A stretch of 64,000 bases of DNA, from contig NZ_JACHNB010000001.1 of assembly GCF_014205225.1 (NCBI RefSeq), positions 1,550,001 to 1,614,000 of the forward strand, in the 5' to 3' direction. A program made the translations under genes and the position numbers. Each line of letters starts with the position of its first letter. Position 1 is the first letter of the stretch. This DNA is from Actinoplanes octamycinicus (lineage in GTDB: Bacteria > Actinomycetota > Actinomycetes > Mycobacteriales > Micromonosporaceae). Below are positions 34,157 through 42,962 of this stretch, one piece after another. The notes under the pieces are model-generated. The model made no database searches. It was given only the letters and a program-made list of their open reading frames with translations, and had not been told where the DNA came from.

Positions 34157-35446
34157 TCAGATGTCCGTGGATGGCCGAAGCGGGCGGAACCAAGAACCTC
34201 GGTCCCAGGCGACGCAGACCAGGGTGGCAGTGGCCGCGAAAAGGCCGGCGGCCAGGAGCAACGCCATCTCGGAGTGGGCGTTGCGGACGGCCAGCGCCGG
34301 GGTCGCGGCGATCCCCGCGGTGACCGCGGTGACGGCCAGGCCGAGCAGCCAGCGCGGGGTGTCGCCGGCCGGGACCCGGGCGTGGACCTCGTGGAGCGCA
34401 GTCGCCGTGGCTACGACGATGATCAGCAGGCCGGCTCCGGCGGCTAGCAGGCGGGAGCCGAAGCCCAGCTCGTAGCGGATGGCCAGGGCCGGGACCAGGA
34501 ACAGGGCGGCCCACCAGGAAAGGCCGGTGACCAGGAGGTCGAGCCCGGGGCCTGGCGGCGGGGCGGCGGTCAGCCGGGTGCCGGTCAGCCGGGTGCCGGT
34601 CAGCCGGGCGCCGGTCAGCCGGGCGCCGGTCAGCCGGCCGGCGGTCAGGCGGCCGGCGGTCAGGCGGGTGTGGCGAGCGGTCAGGCGGGCGGCGGTCAGG
34701 GCCGCGGTGGACAGGGTGATGCCGAGCCAGTGGTCGCCGAGTTTGCCCAGGCTGTAGAGGAGGACGCTGTCGTAGAGAGCCAAGATCAAGAAGCCCAGAG
34801 CGGCGGTCGAGGCGGCGAAGGCCAGGAGATCGACGGCGGTTCGGGGGGCTCGGCCGGCCGGGACCTGGAGGCGGCGGAGAGCCAGGACGGTGAGCACCGC
34901 GGAGACGGCTCGGAGGGCCAGGTTCTGGTTGGTGTACGGGGTGTGCAGCGCCCACTCGATCAGGCCGAAGGTGATCGAGTAGGACATCGCGGTCAGCGTG
35001 AGCACCGGGACGCTGAGCAGGCGGCGGCACAGGCCCGGGTTGAGCCAGGCCAGCACGGTCAGGTAGGCGAGCATGCCGAACGGCAGCTCCAGCAGGGCCG
35101 GGATCCGCAGCGCGCAAACCGCGAAGAGCTGCGGGTACGGCGTGTGCCCGGCCAGCCACGTCATGATCGGGCCGTCCGCGAGCACGAACCAGCCGTCCGG
35201 GACATACCGCTGCAGGTAGGACATGTCACCGTGCCGGACGCGGACCGCGTAGACGGTGAACAGCACCTGGTTGAGCAGGAGCAGCGCGGTCACGGCGGCC
35301 AGCCACCAGCCGGGACTGCGACGACGGCGGGTGCGCTCCGGCCGTACCGCAAACCGGTCTTGATCTTGATGGGCGGCGCGTGCCGCACGCCAGGTGACCG
35401 GGAGTCCGATCAGGATCGACATGATCACCGTGGCGTGCAGCAGCAC
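34157..35446 (-). CDS. Polytopic membrane protein with a pentapeptide-repeat loop
   Basis: A 429-residue protein with about ten membrane segments and unknown function. Between segments (about residues 254-295) is a run of five-residue repeats: LTAGR, LTGAR and LTGTR units, about nine in all, encoded by a 15-bp DNA tandem repeat (34571-34660). The regular Leu every fifth residue recalls pentapeptide-repeat helices, but the run is short and strongly basic, probably a cytoplasmic loop. The general layout (YLQRYVPDGWFVLADGPIMTWLAG) slightly recalls integral-membrane glycosyltransferases, without a visible catalytic motif. Confidence 0.72.
   Translation of the reverse strand: MLLHATVIMSILIGLPVTWRAARAAHQDQDRFAVRPERTRRRRSPGWWLAAVTALLLLNQVLFTVYAVRVRHGDMSYLQRYVPDGWFVLADGPIMTWLAGHTPYPQLFAVCALRIPALLELPFGMLAYLTVLAWLNPGLCRRLLSVPVLTLTAMSYSITFGLIEWALHTPYTNQNLALRAVSAVLTVLALRRLQVPAGRAPRTAVDLLAFAASTAALGFLILALYDSVLLYSLGKLGDHWLGITLSTAALTAARLTARHTRLTAGRLTAGRLTGARLTGARLTGTRLTGTRLTAAPPPGPGLDLLVTGLSWWAALFLVPALAIRYELGFGSRLLAAGAGLLIIVVATATALHEVHARVPAGDTPRWLLGLAVTAVTAGIAATPALAVRNAHSEMALLLAAGLFAATATLVCVAWDRGSWFRPLRPSTDI
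34571..34660. repeat. 15-bp tandem repeat inside a membrane protein gene
   Basis: Six consecutive 15-base units of the type CAGCCGGGTGCCGGT; the first two are identical, the next two differ from them by one base, and the rest diverge gradually into the flanks. The 15-base period keeps the frame and codes for LTG(T/A)R pentapeptides on the minus strand. Confidence 0.9.
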
Positions 35447-35462
35447 TGCTCTCCCTCGCGGG

Positions 35463-36881
35463 TCAGGGCAGGGCGTTCAGGAACGGCTCGTGGCTGTTCT
35501 TGAACTCCCAGCTGTAGAACTTGTCCCAGTTGATCGACCAGGTCATCAGGCCACGGAAGTCCGGGTTGAGGCCGCTGCGCGGGGTGTAGCCGCCGCAGTT
35601 GGAGCCCTTCACCAGACAGGTGACCGCCTGCTGCACCCCGGTCGGGGCAACATACCCGTTGCCGGCGCTGGTCGAGCTCGGGGCGCCGAAGGCGACCTGG
35701 TCCTCACGCAGCGCCGGGAACATGTTCGCGGTGTTGCCGGCCACCGGGAAGCCGGCCAGCATCATGTCGGTCATCGCGACGTGGAAGTCGGCGCCGCCCA
35801 TCGAGTGGTACTGGTTGTCCAGGCCCATGATCGAGCCGGAGTTGTAGTCCTGCACGTGCAGCACGGTGAGGAAGTCCCGGACCGCGTAGATCACCGGGAG
35901 GTAGGAGCCGGCGCGCGGGTCCTGGCCACCCCACGGGCCGGAGCCGTAGTACTGGTAGCCGAGCTGGACGAAGAACGTCTCCGGGGCCATGGTCAGCACG
36001 AAGCCGGCGCCGTACCGGGCCTTGAGGCTCTTCAGCGCGCTGATCAGGTTCACGATGACCGGGGTGGTCGGGTTCTTGAAGTCGGTGTCGCCGGTGTTCA
36101 GCGACAGCGAGTGACCCTCGAAGTCGATGTCGACGCCGTCCAGGCCGTACTTGTCGATGATCGCGCTGACCGAGCTGACGAACTTGTCCCGGGCCGTGGT
36201 GGTGGTCAGCTGCACCTGGCCGTTGGCGCCACCGATGGAGAGCAGCACCTTCTTGCCGGCCGCCCGCTTCGCCTTGATCGCCGCGATGAACTGCGCCTCG
36301 GTCTCCACACCGGGGCACTCGGTGGCCGGGCAGAGGGTGAACCGGATGTCGCCGGAGGTGACGCTGGTCGGCTCGCCGAAGGACAGGTTGATGATGTCCC
36401 ACTCGGCCGGTACGTCGGCCATCTTCAGGTAGCCGGCGCCGTTGGCGAAGCTGGCGTGCAGATAGCCGATGAGCGCGTGCTTGGGCAGGCCGCCGACCGG
36501 GATCGGGGTGGTCGGGCTCGGGCTGGTCGGCGTCGGGCTCGCGGTCGGGCTGGTCGTCGGGCTCGTCGTCGGGCTGGGGCTGGTGGTCGGGCTCGTCGTC
36601 GGCGTCGGGCTGGTGGTCGGGGGTGTGGTCCCGCCGCACGCGCCGTTGTTTATCCAGACGTCCCACTGCCCGCTCTTCAGGGTGGGGTCCTCACCCTGGG
36701 TCCACCACTTGGCGGTGTAGTTGTTGCCGCCCTTGGAGGCGACGTTGTCCTTGACGTAGGTCGCGGAGGCGCTCCAGGCCGGAGCGCACGCCGCGGCGGC
36801 GCTCGCGGTGGAGGCGACATAGACACTTGAGCATGCGGCGGCCAGCACTGCCGCCGTGGCGAGGGTCACGGATCGACGCAT
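35463..36881 (-). CDS. Secreted GH18 chitinase with CBM5/12-type chitin-binding domain
   Basis: Extracellular endo-chitinase of 472 residues. Signal peptide to about residue 30; a chitin-binding domain (ACAPAWSASATYVKDNVASKGGNNYTAKWWTQGEDP, with the stacked Trp pair); a Thr/Ser/Pro linker; and a GH18 barrel with catalytic DGVDIDFE (Glu about residue 254), SIGGANG and MTWSINWD. It hydrolyses chitin, which fits a soil actinomycete. ATG 36881 is used because the promoter -10 box lies only 6 bases upstream, implying a leaderless mRNA; a TTG at 36887 would fall next to that box. Confidence 0.93.
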   Translation of the reverse strand: MRRSVTLATAAVLAAACSSVYVASTASAAAACAPAWSASATYVKDNVASKGGNNYTAKWWTQGEDPTLKSGQWDVWINNGACGGTTPPTTSPTPTTSPTTSPSPTTSPTTSPTASPTPTSPSPTTPIPVGGLPKHALIGYLHASFANGAGYLKMADVPAEWDIINLSFGEPTSVTSGDIRFTLCPATECPGVETEAQFIAAIKAKRAAGKKVLLSIGGANGQVQLTTTTARDKFVSSVSAIIDKYGLDGVDIDFEGHSLSLNTGDTDFKNPTTPVIVNLISALKSLKARYGAGFVLTMAPETFFVQLGYQYYGSGPWGGQDPRAGSYLPVIYAVRDFLTVLHVQDYNSGSIMGLDNQYHSMGGADFHVAMTDMMLAGFPVAGNTANMFPALREDQVAFGAPSSTSAGNGYVAPTGVQQAVTCLVKGSNCGGYTPRSGLNPDFRGLMTWSINWDKFYSWEFKNSHEPFLNALP

Positions 36882-36887
36882 GGGCAA

Positions 36888-36916
36888 TTATTAGGACTGT
36901 TAACTGAAGATGTAAA
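36888..36916 (-). promoter_or_regulatory. Promoter of the chitinase gene
   Basis: On the minus strand TTTACA, a 17-base spacer and TAATAA, ending 6 bases before the ATG, in an AT-rich patch that stands out from the surroundings. Transcription would begin at or near the A of the ATG. The 12-bp chitinase direct repeat known from Streptomyces is not seen here. Confidence 0.65.
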
Positions 36917-37097
36917 GAGCCTGGCCAAAGTGTTGCCAACCGGGGATGGCGCGAACGACCGCTCCTCGGCGGCCTGCAGCTCATCACCGGCGAGTTCACC
37001 GGCGGCCCGTTCGAGGACTACCTCGGATCAGCGGTCTCTCGCCGACCGGGACCGCGAGCTCAAGCACCAGCCGACCACCCACGGGTGCTCGGCGGTT

Positions 37098-37131
37098 CCC
37101 GGGCCCGGCCGCTCAGGCAGCCGGGCCCGGG
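37098..37131 (-). terminator. Strong hairpin downstream of the flotillin gene
   Basis: CCCGGGCCCGGC and its exact complement with a 10-base loop, just past the flotillin stop codon (37136). Confidence 0.75.
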
Positions 37132-37135
37132 CTGC

Positions 37136-38263
37136 TCAGGCGGCTGATTTCGGGGTGATCGGGGCGACCGTGGTGGCCGGCTCGGTGCGGATACCGGAGC
37201 GGAGCGTCTCCAGCATCGTCATGCCCTGCGCGGCCAGCGACGCGACCACGCTGTTCAGACCCTCGGCACCGTCCAGGACGGTGACGTTGGCGCCGCGCAG
37301 GCCCTCGGCGGCGGCCCGCAGCATCTCCGGCAGGCGATCGATGATGGCCTGGTCCAGGGCGATCCGGCCCTGCGCCGCGGCGGCCTCGGCGGAGAGTTTG
37401 GTGGCATCCGCCTCGGCCCGGGCCAGCGCCCGGATCCGCTCCGCCTCCGCCTCGGCCGGCCGGATCACCTCGGCGATCAGCTGGGCCTGGCGCAGCTCGG
37501 CGTTCTTCTGCGCGACCAGTGCCTGCTCGGCGAGCACCTCCTGGGCGGCGCGGGCGGCAGCCAGCGGGCCCGCCTGCGACGCGGTCTGTTGCGCCTGGTC
37601 GATCTCCGCTTGGTACTGCGCGCGGGCGATCGCCGTCTGCCGGGCGTACTCGGCCTGGTGCCGGATGCTCTCCTGCTCGGACATCGCACTCTCCCGGTCG
37701 GCGGCGGCCTGCGCGACCTTCGCCTCCTGGTTGACCCGGGCCTGGTGCGGCGCGGCGAGCGCCTTGATGTAGCCGACGCCCTTGTCGTCGATGCTGCTGA
37801 TCTGCAGCGAGTCGACGGCCAGGCCGATCCGGGCCATCTCGGTCTTGCTGGCGTCGACGATCGCGTCGGCCAGCGTCTGCTGCTCCCGGATGATCGACTC
37901 GACGGTCATGCTGCCGATGATGCTGCGCAGGTGACCGGAGAAGATCCGGCCGACCAGCGTCGGCATCTGGCCCTGGTTGCCCTGGAAGCGGCGGGCCGCC
38001 GCGGCGATCGACTCGTGGTCGTCGCCGACCTTGAACGCGATCACCGCCTGTACGGCCAGCGTCAGGCCCTGCTTGGTGTAACAGTCCTCGATCACCTCGG
38101 CCTCCTGCATGGCCAGGGTGAGCCGGGTGGCCTTGGAGAAGACGGGCATGACGAAGACGCCGTGCCCAGTGACGATCTTGAACGGCAACGCGTCCGCACC
38201 CCGTTGTCTCCGGCCGCTGATCAGCAACGCCTCGTTGGGGGCGGGCACCCGATAACCGAACAC
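37136..38263 (-). CDS. Flotillin/SPFH-domain protein
   Basis: Membrane-associated scaffold of 375 residues. The SPFH domain (about 10-190: VPAPNEALLISGRR..., PVFSKATRLTLAMQEAEV, KQGLTLAVQAVIAFKVGDD) is followed by a long Ala/Glu/Gln-rich coiled coil (190-330) and a helical tail. There is no clear N-terminal membrane anchor, as in many flotillins that bind membranes peripherally. By family knowledge it organises membrane microdomains. The GTG at 38263 is chosen because AAGGG lies 9 bases upstream. It starts 2 bases after the NfeD-like gene, the classic partnership. Confidence 0.88.
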   Translation of the reverse strand: MFGYRVPAPNEALLISGRRQRGADALPFKIVTGHGVFVMPVFSKATRLTLAMQEAEVIEDCYTKQGLTLAVQAVIAFKVGDDHESIAAAARRFQGNQGQMPTLVGRIFSGHLRSIIGSMTVESIIREQQTLADAIVDASKTEMARIGLAVDSLQISSIDDKGVGYIKALAAPHQARVNQEAKVAQAAADRESAMSEQESIRHQAEYARQTAIARAQYQAEIDQAQQTASQAGPLAAARAAQEVLAEQALVAQKNAELRQAQLIAEVIRPAEAEAERIRALARAEADATKLSAEAAAAQGRIALDQAIIDRLPEMLRAAAEGLRGANVTVLDGAEGLNSVVASLAAQGMTMLETLRSGIRTEPATTVAPITPKSAA

Positions 38264-38265
38264 TT

Positions 38266-38517
38266 CTACAGCCCTTCGTCGACGCCGCGGGCGATCCCGT
38301 CCGGCGGCACAGTGGGCCATGGCTCGACGTCGACCTGGCGCGCGCCACGGTTGTGGATGACGAGCGCCTCTGCCCCGATCGGCAGGGGCACCAGCGAGTA
38401 CGCGAGGTAGTAGTGCGGCAGGCCGCCGACCAGGAGACGGATCTCCCCGGCGCGCTCGCCGCCGCGGATCGCGGTGATCACCGTGCCGATCCGGCCGACC
38501 AGCGTCTCACTCGTCAC
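38266..38517 (-). CDS. NfeD-like small protein, partner of flotillin
   Basis: About 83 residues. VGRIGTVITAIRGGERAGEIRLLVGGLPHYYLAYSLVPLPIGAEALVIHNRGARQVDVEPW is an OB-like beta-barrel typical of the C-terminal domain of NfeD proteins; the protease and membrane parts found in larger NfeD proteins are absent. GTG 38517 is chosen over ATG 38565 for the better-placed GGGAGC. It ends 2 bases before the flotillin start. NfeD-flotillin pairs are well known and act together at membranes. Confidence 0.75.
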   Translation of the reverse strand: MTSETLVGRIGTVITAIRGGERAGEIRLLVGGLPHYYLAYSLVPLPIGAEALVIHNRGARQVDVEPWPTVPPDGIARGVDEGL

Positions 38518-38561
38518 GCCTGCATTGTGCTCCCGTCCCACGAGTCCCGGAGGCCCCGAGG

Positions 38562-39284
38562 TCACCCGCTCGCGGGCGGCGTCGGGCCGAGCACCTCGCG
38601 GGCCTGCTCGGCGGCGCGGATGATGGCCTCCGCGACGAAGTCGACGAACCGGGCGACATTCTCCAGCCGGTCGGCGGCCGGGGTGCCGGCGCCGAGGACC
38701 TGGACGCCCTCCCGGGCGATCCGGGCCAGCTCCGCGTTGGCCCGGGCGCTGGCGATCATCGACTGGTAGAGCGCGGCGTTGTCGACGACGTACCGCTCGC
38801 GGCGCCGCTCGTCCCGCTCCCGGCGGATCAGGCCCAGGCTCTCCAGCACGGTCACCGCCTTGGACACCGACGCCTTGCTGACCTGCAGGTGCTGGACCAG
38901 CTCGGCGGCGGTGAGGCTGCCCGCGTCGGTGGTGTAGAGGCAGGTCAGCAGGCGAGCCATCATCTTCGGCAGGCCGGAGGCCATCATGTTCGTGGTGAGC
39001 GCCTCCTCGAACTCGCGCACCGCCTCCGGGTCGCGGCCGTGCGCGGTCAGCCGGGTCTCCGGGCCGCGCGGGACGGCCCGGCGCCGCTGGTGGGCGCGGC
39101 GCTCGGTGGCCCGGTGCGCCAGGTCGGCGCGGTAGCCGGTGGGTCCGCCGTTGCGCATCACCTCGCGGGTGACCGTCGAGGTGGGCCGGTCGAGCCGCCG
39201 GGCGATCTCCGCATAGGCCAGCCCGTCGGCCACCCCCAGCGCGATCTGCTGACGCTCCTGCTGGGTGAGCCTGCCTCCCGGCAT
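38562..39284 (-). CDS. Transcriptional regulator: IS30-type HTH fused to a MarR/GbsR-like domain
   Basis: 240 residues in two parts. Residues 1-50 (RLTQQERQQIALGVADGLAYAEIARRLDRPTSTVTREVMRNGG) are the HTH of IS30-type transposases. Residues 85-240 form a winged-helix domain (LLTCLYTTDAGSLTAAELVQHLQVSKASVSKAVTVLESLGLIRRERDERRRERYVVDN) like GbsR/MarR regulators, with a helical dimerisation tail. A protein with two DNA-binding domains is unusual but appears intact. The ATG has AAGGAG upstream. It lies just upstream of the NfeD-flotillin pair on the same strand and may control it. Confidence 0.82.
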   Translation of the reverse strand: MPGGRLTQQERQQIALGVADGLAYAEIARRLDRPTSTVTREVMRNGGPTGYRADLAHRATERRAHQRRRAVPRGPETRLTAHGRDPEAVREFEEALTTNMMASGLPKMMARLLTCLYTTDAGSLTAAELVQHLQVSKASVSKAVTVLESLGLIRRERDERRRERYVVDNAALYQSMIASARANAELARIAREGVQVLGAGTPAADRLENVARFVDFVAEAIIRAAEQAREVLGPTPPASG

Positions 39285-39348
39285 CGAAGATCTCCTTCCG
39301 TACGCCTCCGGCCCGCCCAGCGTAGCGTTTCTCGGATCGGAAACAACG

Positions 39349-39378
39349 AAGGACCGCCCGGCAACCGGGGCGGTCCTT
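39349..39378 (-). terminator. Hairpin terminator after the RTX-type gene
   Basis: AAGGACCGCCC and its exact complement with an 8-base loop, 14 bases past the stop codon; on the minus strand the stem ends in TT. Confidence 0.72.
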
Positions 39379-39392
39379 CGCGCTCGCGTGGT

Positions 39393-40763
39393 CTAGCGCT
39401 CGCAGTTCACCAGCTTGTCGCCCTCGCTGTTGGGCAGGCAGCGGTCGCCGGCCGGGCCGTTGTCGCCGCCGTCCAGGGCGTCGATCTTCCCGTCCTGGGC
39501 GCCGTCCAGGTAGTCGTCGCCGGCCTCGCCGTAGAGCTGGTCGACGCCGTCGCTCTCGCCACCGAGCAGCACGTCGTCGCCGGCCCCGCCGCGGATCACG
39601 TCGTCGCCGTCGCCGCCGTCCAGCTTGTTGGCCCCGTCGTTGCCGGTCAGCACGTCAGCGGCCTGGCTGCCGCGGATGTTCTCGATCTCGGCGACGGTGT
39701 CCCGCTCGCCCGGCCGCCCGTCGTCGCCGGTCGCGTCGTCCAGGTCCACGGTCACCGGCTCGAACCGCCACCGGTAGTCGACGGTGTCCACGCCGGCCCC
39801 GCCGAGCAGCAGGTCGGCGCCGGAACCGGACTCCAGCACGTCGTTGCCGTCGCCGCCGTAGAGCTTGTTGACGCCGGCGTAGTCCTGGAGTGAGTCGTCC
39901 CCGCCGTTGCCGACGATCGTGTCGTTGCCGGCCAGGCCGGAGAGGGTGTCCGGACCGCCGGTGCCGTAGAGGTGGTCGTCGCCGAGGCCGCCGATGATGG
40001 TCTCGGCGCTGAGGATGGTGTCGCCCTCGCCCGCGCGGCCGTCGTCGCCGGTGACCCCGTCGGAGTCCGCGGTGATCGGCTTGGTCCGGGCGTAGTAGGA
40101 GATCTGGTCGGTCCCGGCGCCACCGGAGATCAGGTCGGCGTCCGCCCCGGCCTCCTCCTTGCCCTGCGCGTGGCTGTCGTTGCCGGCCTCGCCGTACTCC
40201 CGGTCGTTGCCCCGGCCGCCGGTCAGGTTGTCGTTGCCGGTGCCGCCGACCAGCAGGTCGGCGCCGGTCTCGCCGTACAGGTAGTCGTTGCCGGCCAGGC
40301 CGTGGAGGCGGTCCGCGCCGGTGCCGCCGAACAGGTAGTCCTGCCCGGAGCCGCCGATCAGGGCGTCCGAGCCGGAGCCGCCGGTGGCGAGCAGCGACAG
40401 GTTGCTCCGATTGGTGACCTTGTCGTTGCCCGAGCCCAGGCTCACGTTGACCGAGCCGATCTCGGCCTTCACCGTGCAGCGGACCTTGGTCTTGTCCCGC
40501 TTGACCGGCTTGCAGCCCTTGCCGGCCCGCACGGTGACCCGGTCGTCGATGGTGACCGTCCGGCCGGACCGGGTGACCACGACCGCGTTCCGCTTCCCGG
40601 AGCCGGCCTTGAAGACGACGTTGACCGGATCGCCCGGCTCGATGGGCGCGCCCACGTACACATATCCGGTGCTGGCGGCTTGCGCGGGTGCGGCGGACAC
40701 CCCGACAGCCGCGGTGGTGGCGAGCAGCGCCACGCCGGCTCTGGTCAACCAATTCCTGGACAT
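39393..40763 (-). CDS. Secreted calcium-binding RTX-type repeat protein
   Basis: 456 residues: a Sec signal peptide (to about residue 29, SAAPAQAAS), a beta-rich N-terminal part (to about 115), then about 20 nine-residue glycine/aspartate repeats ([29 protein letters not shown] and similar) that fold into calcium-binding parallel beta-rolls. The repeats are interrupted twice by spacers such as [27 protein letters not shown]. Gram-negative RTX proteins leave through type I secretion; the Sec signal here shows a different route. No enzyme domain is visible, so a structural or matrix role is likely. Confidence 0.87.
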   Translation of the reverse strand: MSRNWLTRAGVALLATTAAVGVSAAPAQAASTGYVYVGAPIEPGDPVNVVFKAGSGKRNAVVVTRSGRTVTIDDRVTVRAGKGCKPVKRDKTKVRCTVKAEIGSVNVSLGSGNDKVTNRSNLSLLATGGSGSDALIGGSGQDYLFGGTGADRLHGLAGNDYLYGETGADLLVGGTGNDNLTGGRGNDREYGEAGNDSHAQGKEEAGADADLISGGAGTDQISYYARTKPITADSDGVTGDDGRAGEGDTILSAETIIGGLGDDHLYGTGGPDTLSGLAGNDTIVGNGGDDSLQDYAGVNKLYGGDGNDVLESGSGADLLLGGAGVDTVDYRWRFEPVTVDLDDATGDDGRPGERDTVAEIENIRGSQAADVLTGNDGANKLDGGDGDDVIRGGAGDDVLLGGESDGVDQLYGEAGDDYLDGAQDGKIDALDGGDNGPAGDRCLPNSEGDKLVNCER

Positions 40764-40835
40764 CGATCCCCCGTTGACAGAATGTTCATCAATTTCCGCG
40801 GATCATAGATCAACGCGACAGCGATACGGGGGGCG

Positions 40836-41513
40836 TCACGACGCAGCCGGCGTGAGCACGATGTCGCCGCCACCGGAGTCGACCCCGATCCGGTGCGTCG
40901 CGGCGGCGTCGGACGGGACGCCGATGCTGGTCGTGCCGCCACCACCGTGCGCCTCGACGCGGTAGCTGTCGTCCGGCAGCCGGAGCGTGACGTCGCCACC
41001 GCCGCTCTCCACCCGCACCGACGCGGGCGCCTCCGCGAAGGCGAGCTGGACCGCGCCGCCGCCGGTCCGCGCGGTGACCGGGCCGAGATCGCTGCCGTTG
41101 ACCGCGCCGCCGCCGGAGCTGACGGTCAGCTCGCCGGACAGGCCGGTGACCGAGACCGCGCCGCCGTCGCTGTCCAGCGTGGCCCGGAACCGGGCCGGCA
41201 CCTCGATGCGGTAGTCGACGCCGCAGGTGCCCCGGTGCCCCTGGCAGCCCGAGGTGAAGGTGAGGTCGGTGCCGACCACCCGGTGCTCCGGGGACGGCTT
41301 CGCGCCGGCGTAGACGAGGGTCTCGACGACCCGCACCGTGTCGCCGGTGCCGGCCGTGACGATGATCGTGCCGCCCAGGCTGCTGACGGTCACCGCGTCG
41401 GCCCGGTCGGTCAGGTCGTACGAACGGGTCTCGGTCTGCTGGTGCTCGTCGCAGGCGGTGAGCGGGCCGAGGGCCAGGAGCAGGCCGGTCAGGACGGTGC
41501 GGCGGATACGCAT
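40836..41513 (-). CDS. DUF4097-type beta-sheet lipoprotein
   Basis: 225 residues starting with a lipoprotein signal (LTGLLLALGPLTAC, lipobox LTAC). The rest is a run of short beta-strand repeats, SLGGTIIVTAG, DSDGGAVSVTGLSGELTVSSGGGAVNGSDL, ARTGGGAVQLAF, the solenoid pattern of DUF4097 proteins, sometimes called adhesins. Two Cys (SGCQGHRGTCGVDY) may form a disulfide. It ends up on the outer face of the membrane; role unknown. It follows the membrane hydrolase gene by 11 bases, probably in one operon. Confidence 0.82.
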   Translation of the reverse strand: MRIRRTVLTGLLLALGPLTACDEHQQTETRSYDLTDRADAVTVSSLGGTIIVTAGTGDTVRVVETLVYAGAKPSPEHRVVGTDLTFTSGCQGHRGTCGVDYRIEVPARFRATLDSDGGAVSVTGLSGELTVSSGGGAVNGSDLGPVTARTGGGAVQLAFAEAPASVRVESGGGDVTLRLPDDSYRVEAHGGGGTTSIGVPSDAAATHRIGVDSGGGDIVLTPAAS

Positions 41514-41524
41514 GACGGTGCCTT

Positions 41525-42904
41525 TCAGGGCAGGAGGAGGCCCCAGTACAGGGCCCAGGGGAGGAAGAGGGCGCCGGCCGCGATCAGCAGGCTCTGCCGC
41601 GGGCGGTCGGCCGCCGAGGTGCGCCACGCGTGGACGGTCAGCGCCGTGCAGATCACCGTGATCAGCGCGACGGCCTGCAGCGCCAGCCAGAGGACCGGCC
41701 GGCCGGCCAGCATCGGGCCGGGCGAGATGCCCTTCCAGTTCGCGCTGTCGGCGACCGTGACGAAGTAACCCACGAAGCCGAGCACCGCGACCGGGCCGAC
41801 GACGGCGAGCAGCCGGGCCGGGCGGGCCACCGGGACCGGACGGCGCCGGATCCGCCGGACCAGCGCCACCACCGGGTACGACAGGAAGCCCAGCAGCAGC
41901 ACGGCCAGCGCGCCGAGCTGGACCGGCCAGGACTCCCACCACGCCGACCGGGCCAGCGCGACACTGGTCGCCTGCTGCGCCGGGGACGGGTCGATCCGCG
42001 GCGCCGGGACCCGGCCGGCGCCGACCGCGCGCACCCACTCGCCGACCAGGTCCGGATAGGACGGGACCAGCTGGGCGGTGTACATCCCGCTGTCGTCCAG
42101 GACGCGCAGGGTGTGCCCGGCGCCCGGGAGGAACCGGACGGTGAGCGGGGCGCGGACCGTCTGCCGCAGCACGGCGGCGCTCTCCGCGGGCGGCACCTGG
42201 GTGTCCGCGGCGCCGTAGACGGCCAGGACCGGCTGGGTCACCCCGGACAGCGCCGGCCGCGGGTCGTGCCCGGCCTCGGCGAACAGGCCGGCGTCGTCGG
42301 CCAGCCGGTAGAACCGGTTGGACAGGGTGTCCCGGAGCGCGCCGGAGACACCGGCGGCGGCCAGCTTGTTGCGCATGTTCCAGTTCTGCACGCGCAGCGG
42401 GGTGAGACCCGGTGCCGAGGCCAGGACCAGGAAGGCGATGTCCGGCGACCGGCCGGCGGCGATCGGCATGACCCAGCCGCCCTCACTGATCCCCCACAGG
42501 CCGACCGCGTCCGGCCGTACCCCGGGGTGCCGCCGCAGGACGCCGGCCGCGGCCACCACGTCGTCGGCGAGCAGCGAGTAGTCCGGCTGGTCGAGCCGGC
42601 GCTTGTCGTAGGTGAGGACCGCGATGCCCTGCCGGGCGAAGGCGATCGCCTCCGGGGTGACGCTGCTCCGCGTGCTGTTGCCCGAGCCGTGGACCAGCAC
42701 CAGGCCGGGTAGCGGGGCGGCGGCGGTGCGGGGCGCGATGACCGTACCGTCAAGCGTCTGTCCGGTTTTGGTGGTGATCTGGACGTCGGTGGTGGTCAGG
42801 TCGGCGGGGATCGGCGGCGCCGGGAGGGCCGCGCCGGCCGGGACGCCGGTCAGCGCGACGGCGACCAGCGCCAGGATCAGGATGCGGAGGCTGCGTGCGA
42901 TCAC
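41525..42904 (-). CDS. Alpha/beta hydrolase with a C-terminal membrane domain
   Basis: 459 residues: a signal or anchor segment (5-27), an alpha/beta-hydrolase domain (about 40-320) and three or four membrane segments at the end. Oxyanion region VLVHGSGNSTRSS, nucleophile elbow GLWGISEGGWV (Ser), acid Asp in YGAADTQVPP and His in PGAGHTLRVL are all present, so it should be an active serine hydrolase, facing outside. Families like this include acyl-peptide or dienelactone-hydrolase relatives; substrate unknown. Likely co-transcribed with the DUF4097 lipoprotein. Confidence 0.83.
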   Translation of the reverse strand: MIARSLRILILALVAVALTGVPAGAALPAPPIPADLTTTDVQITTKTGQTLDGTVIAPRTAAAPLPGLVLVHGSGNSTRSSVTPEAIAFARQGIAVLTYDKRRLDQPDYSLLADDVVAAAGVLRRHPGVRPDAVGLWGISEGGWVMPIAAGRSPDIAFLVLASAPGLTPLRVQNWNMRNKLAAAGVSGALRDTLSNRFYRLADDAGLFAEAGHDPRPALSGVTQPVLAVYGAADTQVPPAESAAVLRQTVRAPLTVRFLPGAGHTLRVLDDSGMYTAQLVPSYPDLVGEWVRAVGAGRVPAPRIDPSPAQQATSVALARSAWWESWPVQLGALAVLLLGFLSYPVVALVRRIRRRPVPVARPARLLAVVGPVAVLGFVGYFVTVADSANWKGISPGPMLAGRPVLWLALQAVALITVICTALTVHAWRTSAADRPRQSLLIAAGALFLPWALYWGLLLP

Positions 42905-42962
42905 GTAATGAGCATCGATGAATCCGGGCGCGAGCGAATCGCCGCCGCGAGCGGTTCCGATC

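Noticed and set aside
34571..34660. Possible CRISPR array
   Set aside because: Repeats are 15 bp without spacers, in coding frame, and encode pentapeptides; no cas genes.
36930..37090. Possible gene fragment (LQLITGEFTGGPFEDYL)
   Set aside because: Looks coding-like over about 20 codons but cannot be matched to any family and has no start or conserved continuation.
38562..39284. IS30 transposase
   Set aside because: Only the HTH resembles IS30; there is no DDE catalytic domain and no terminal inverted repeats, and the rest is a MarR/GbsR-like regulator.
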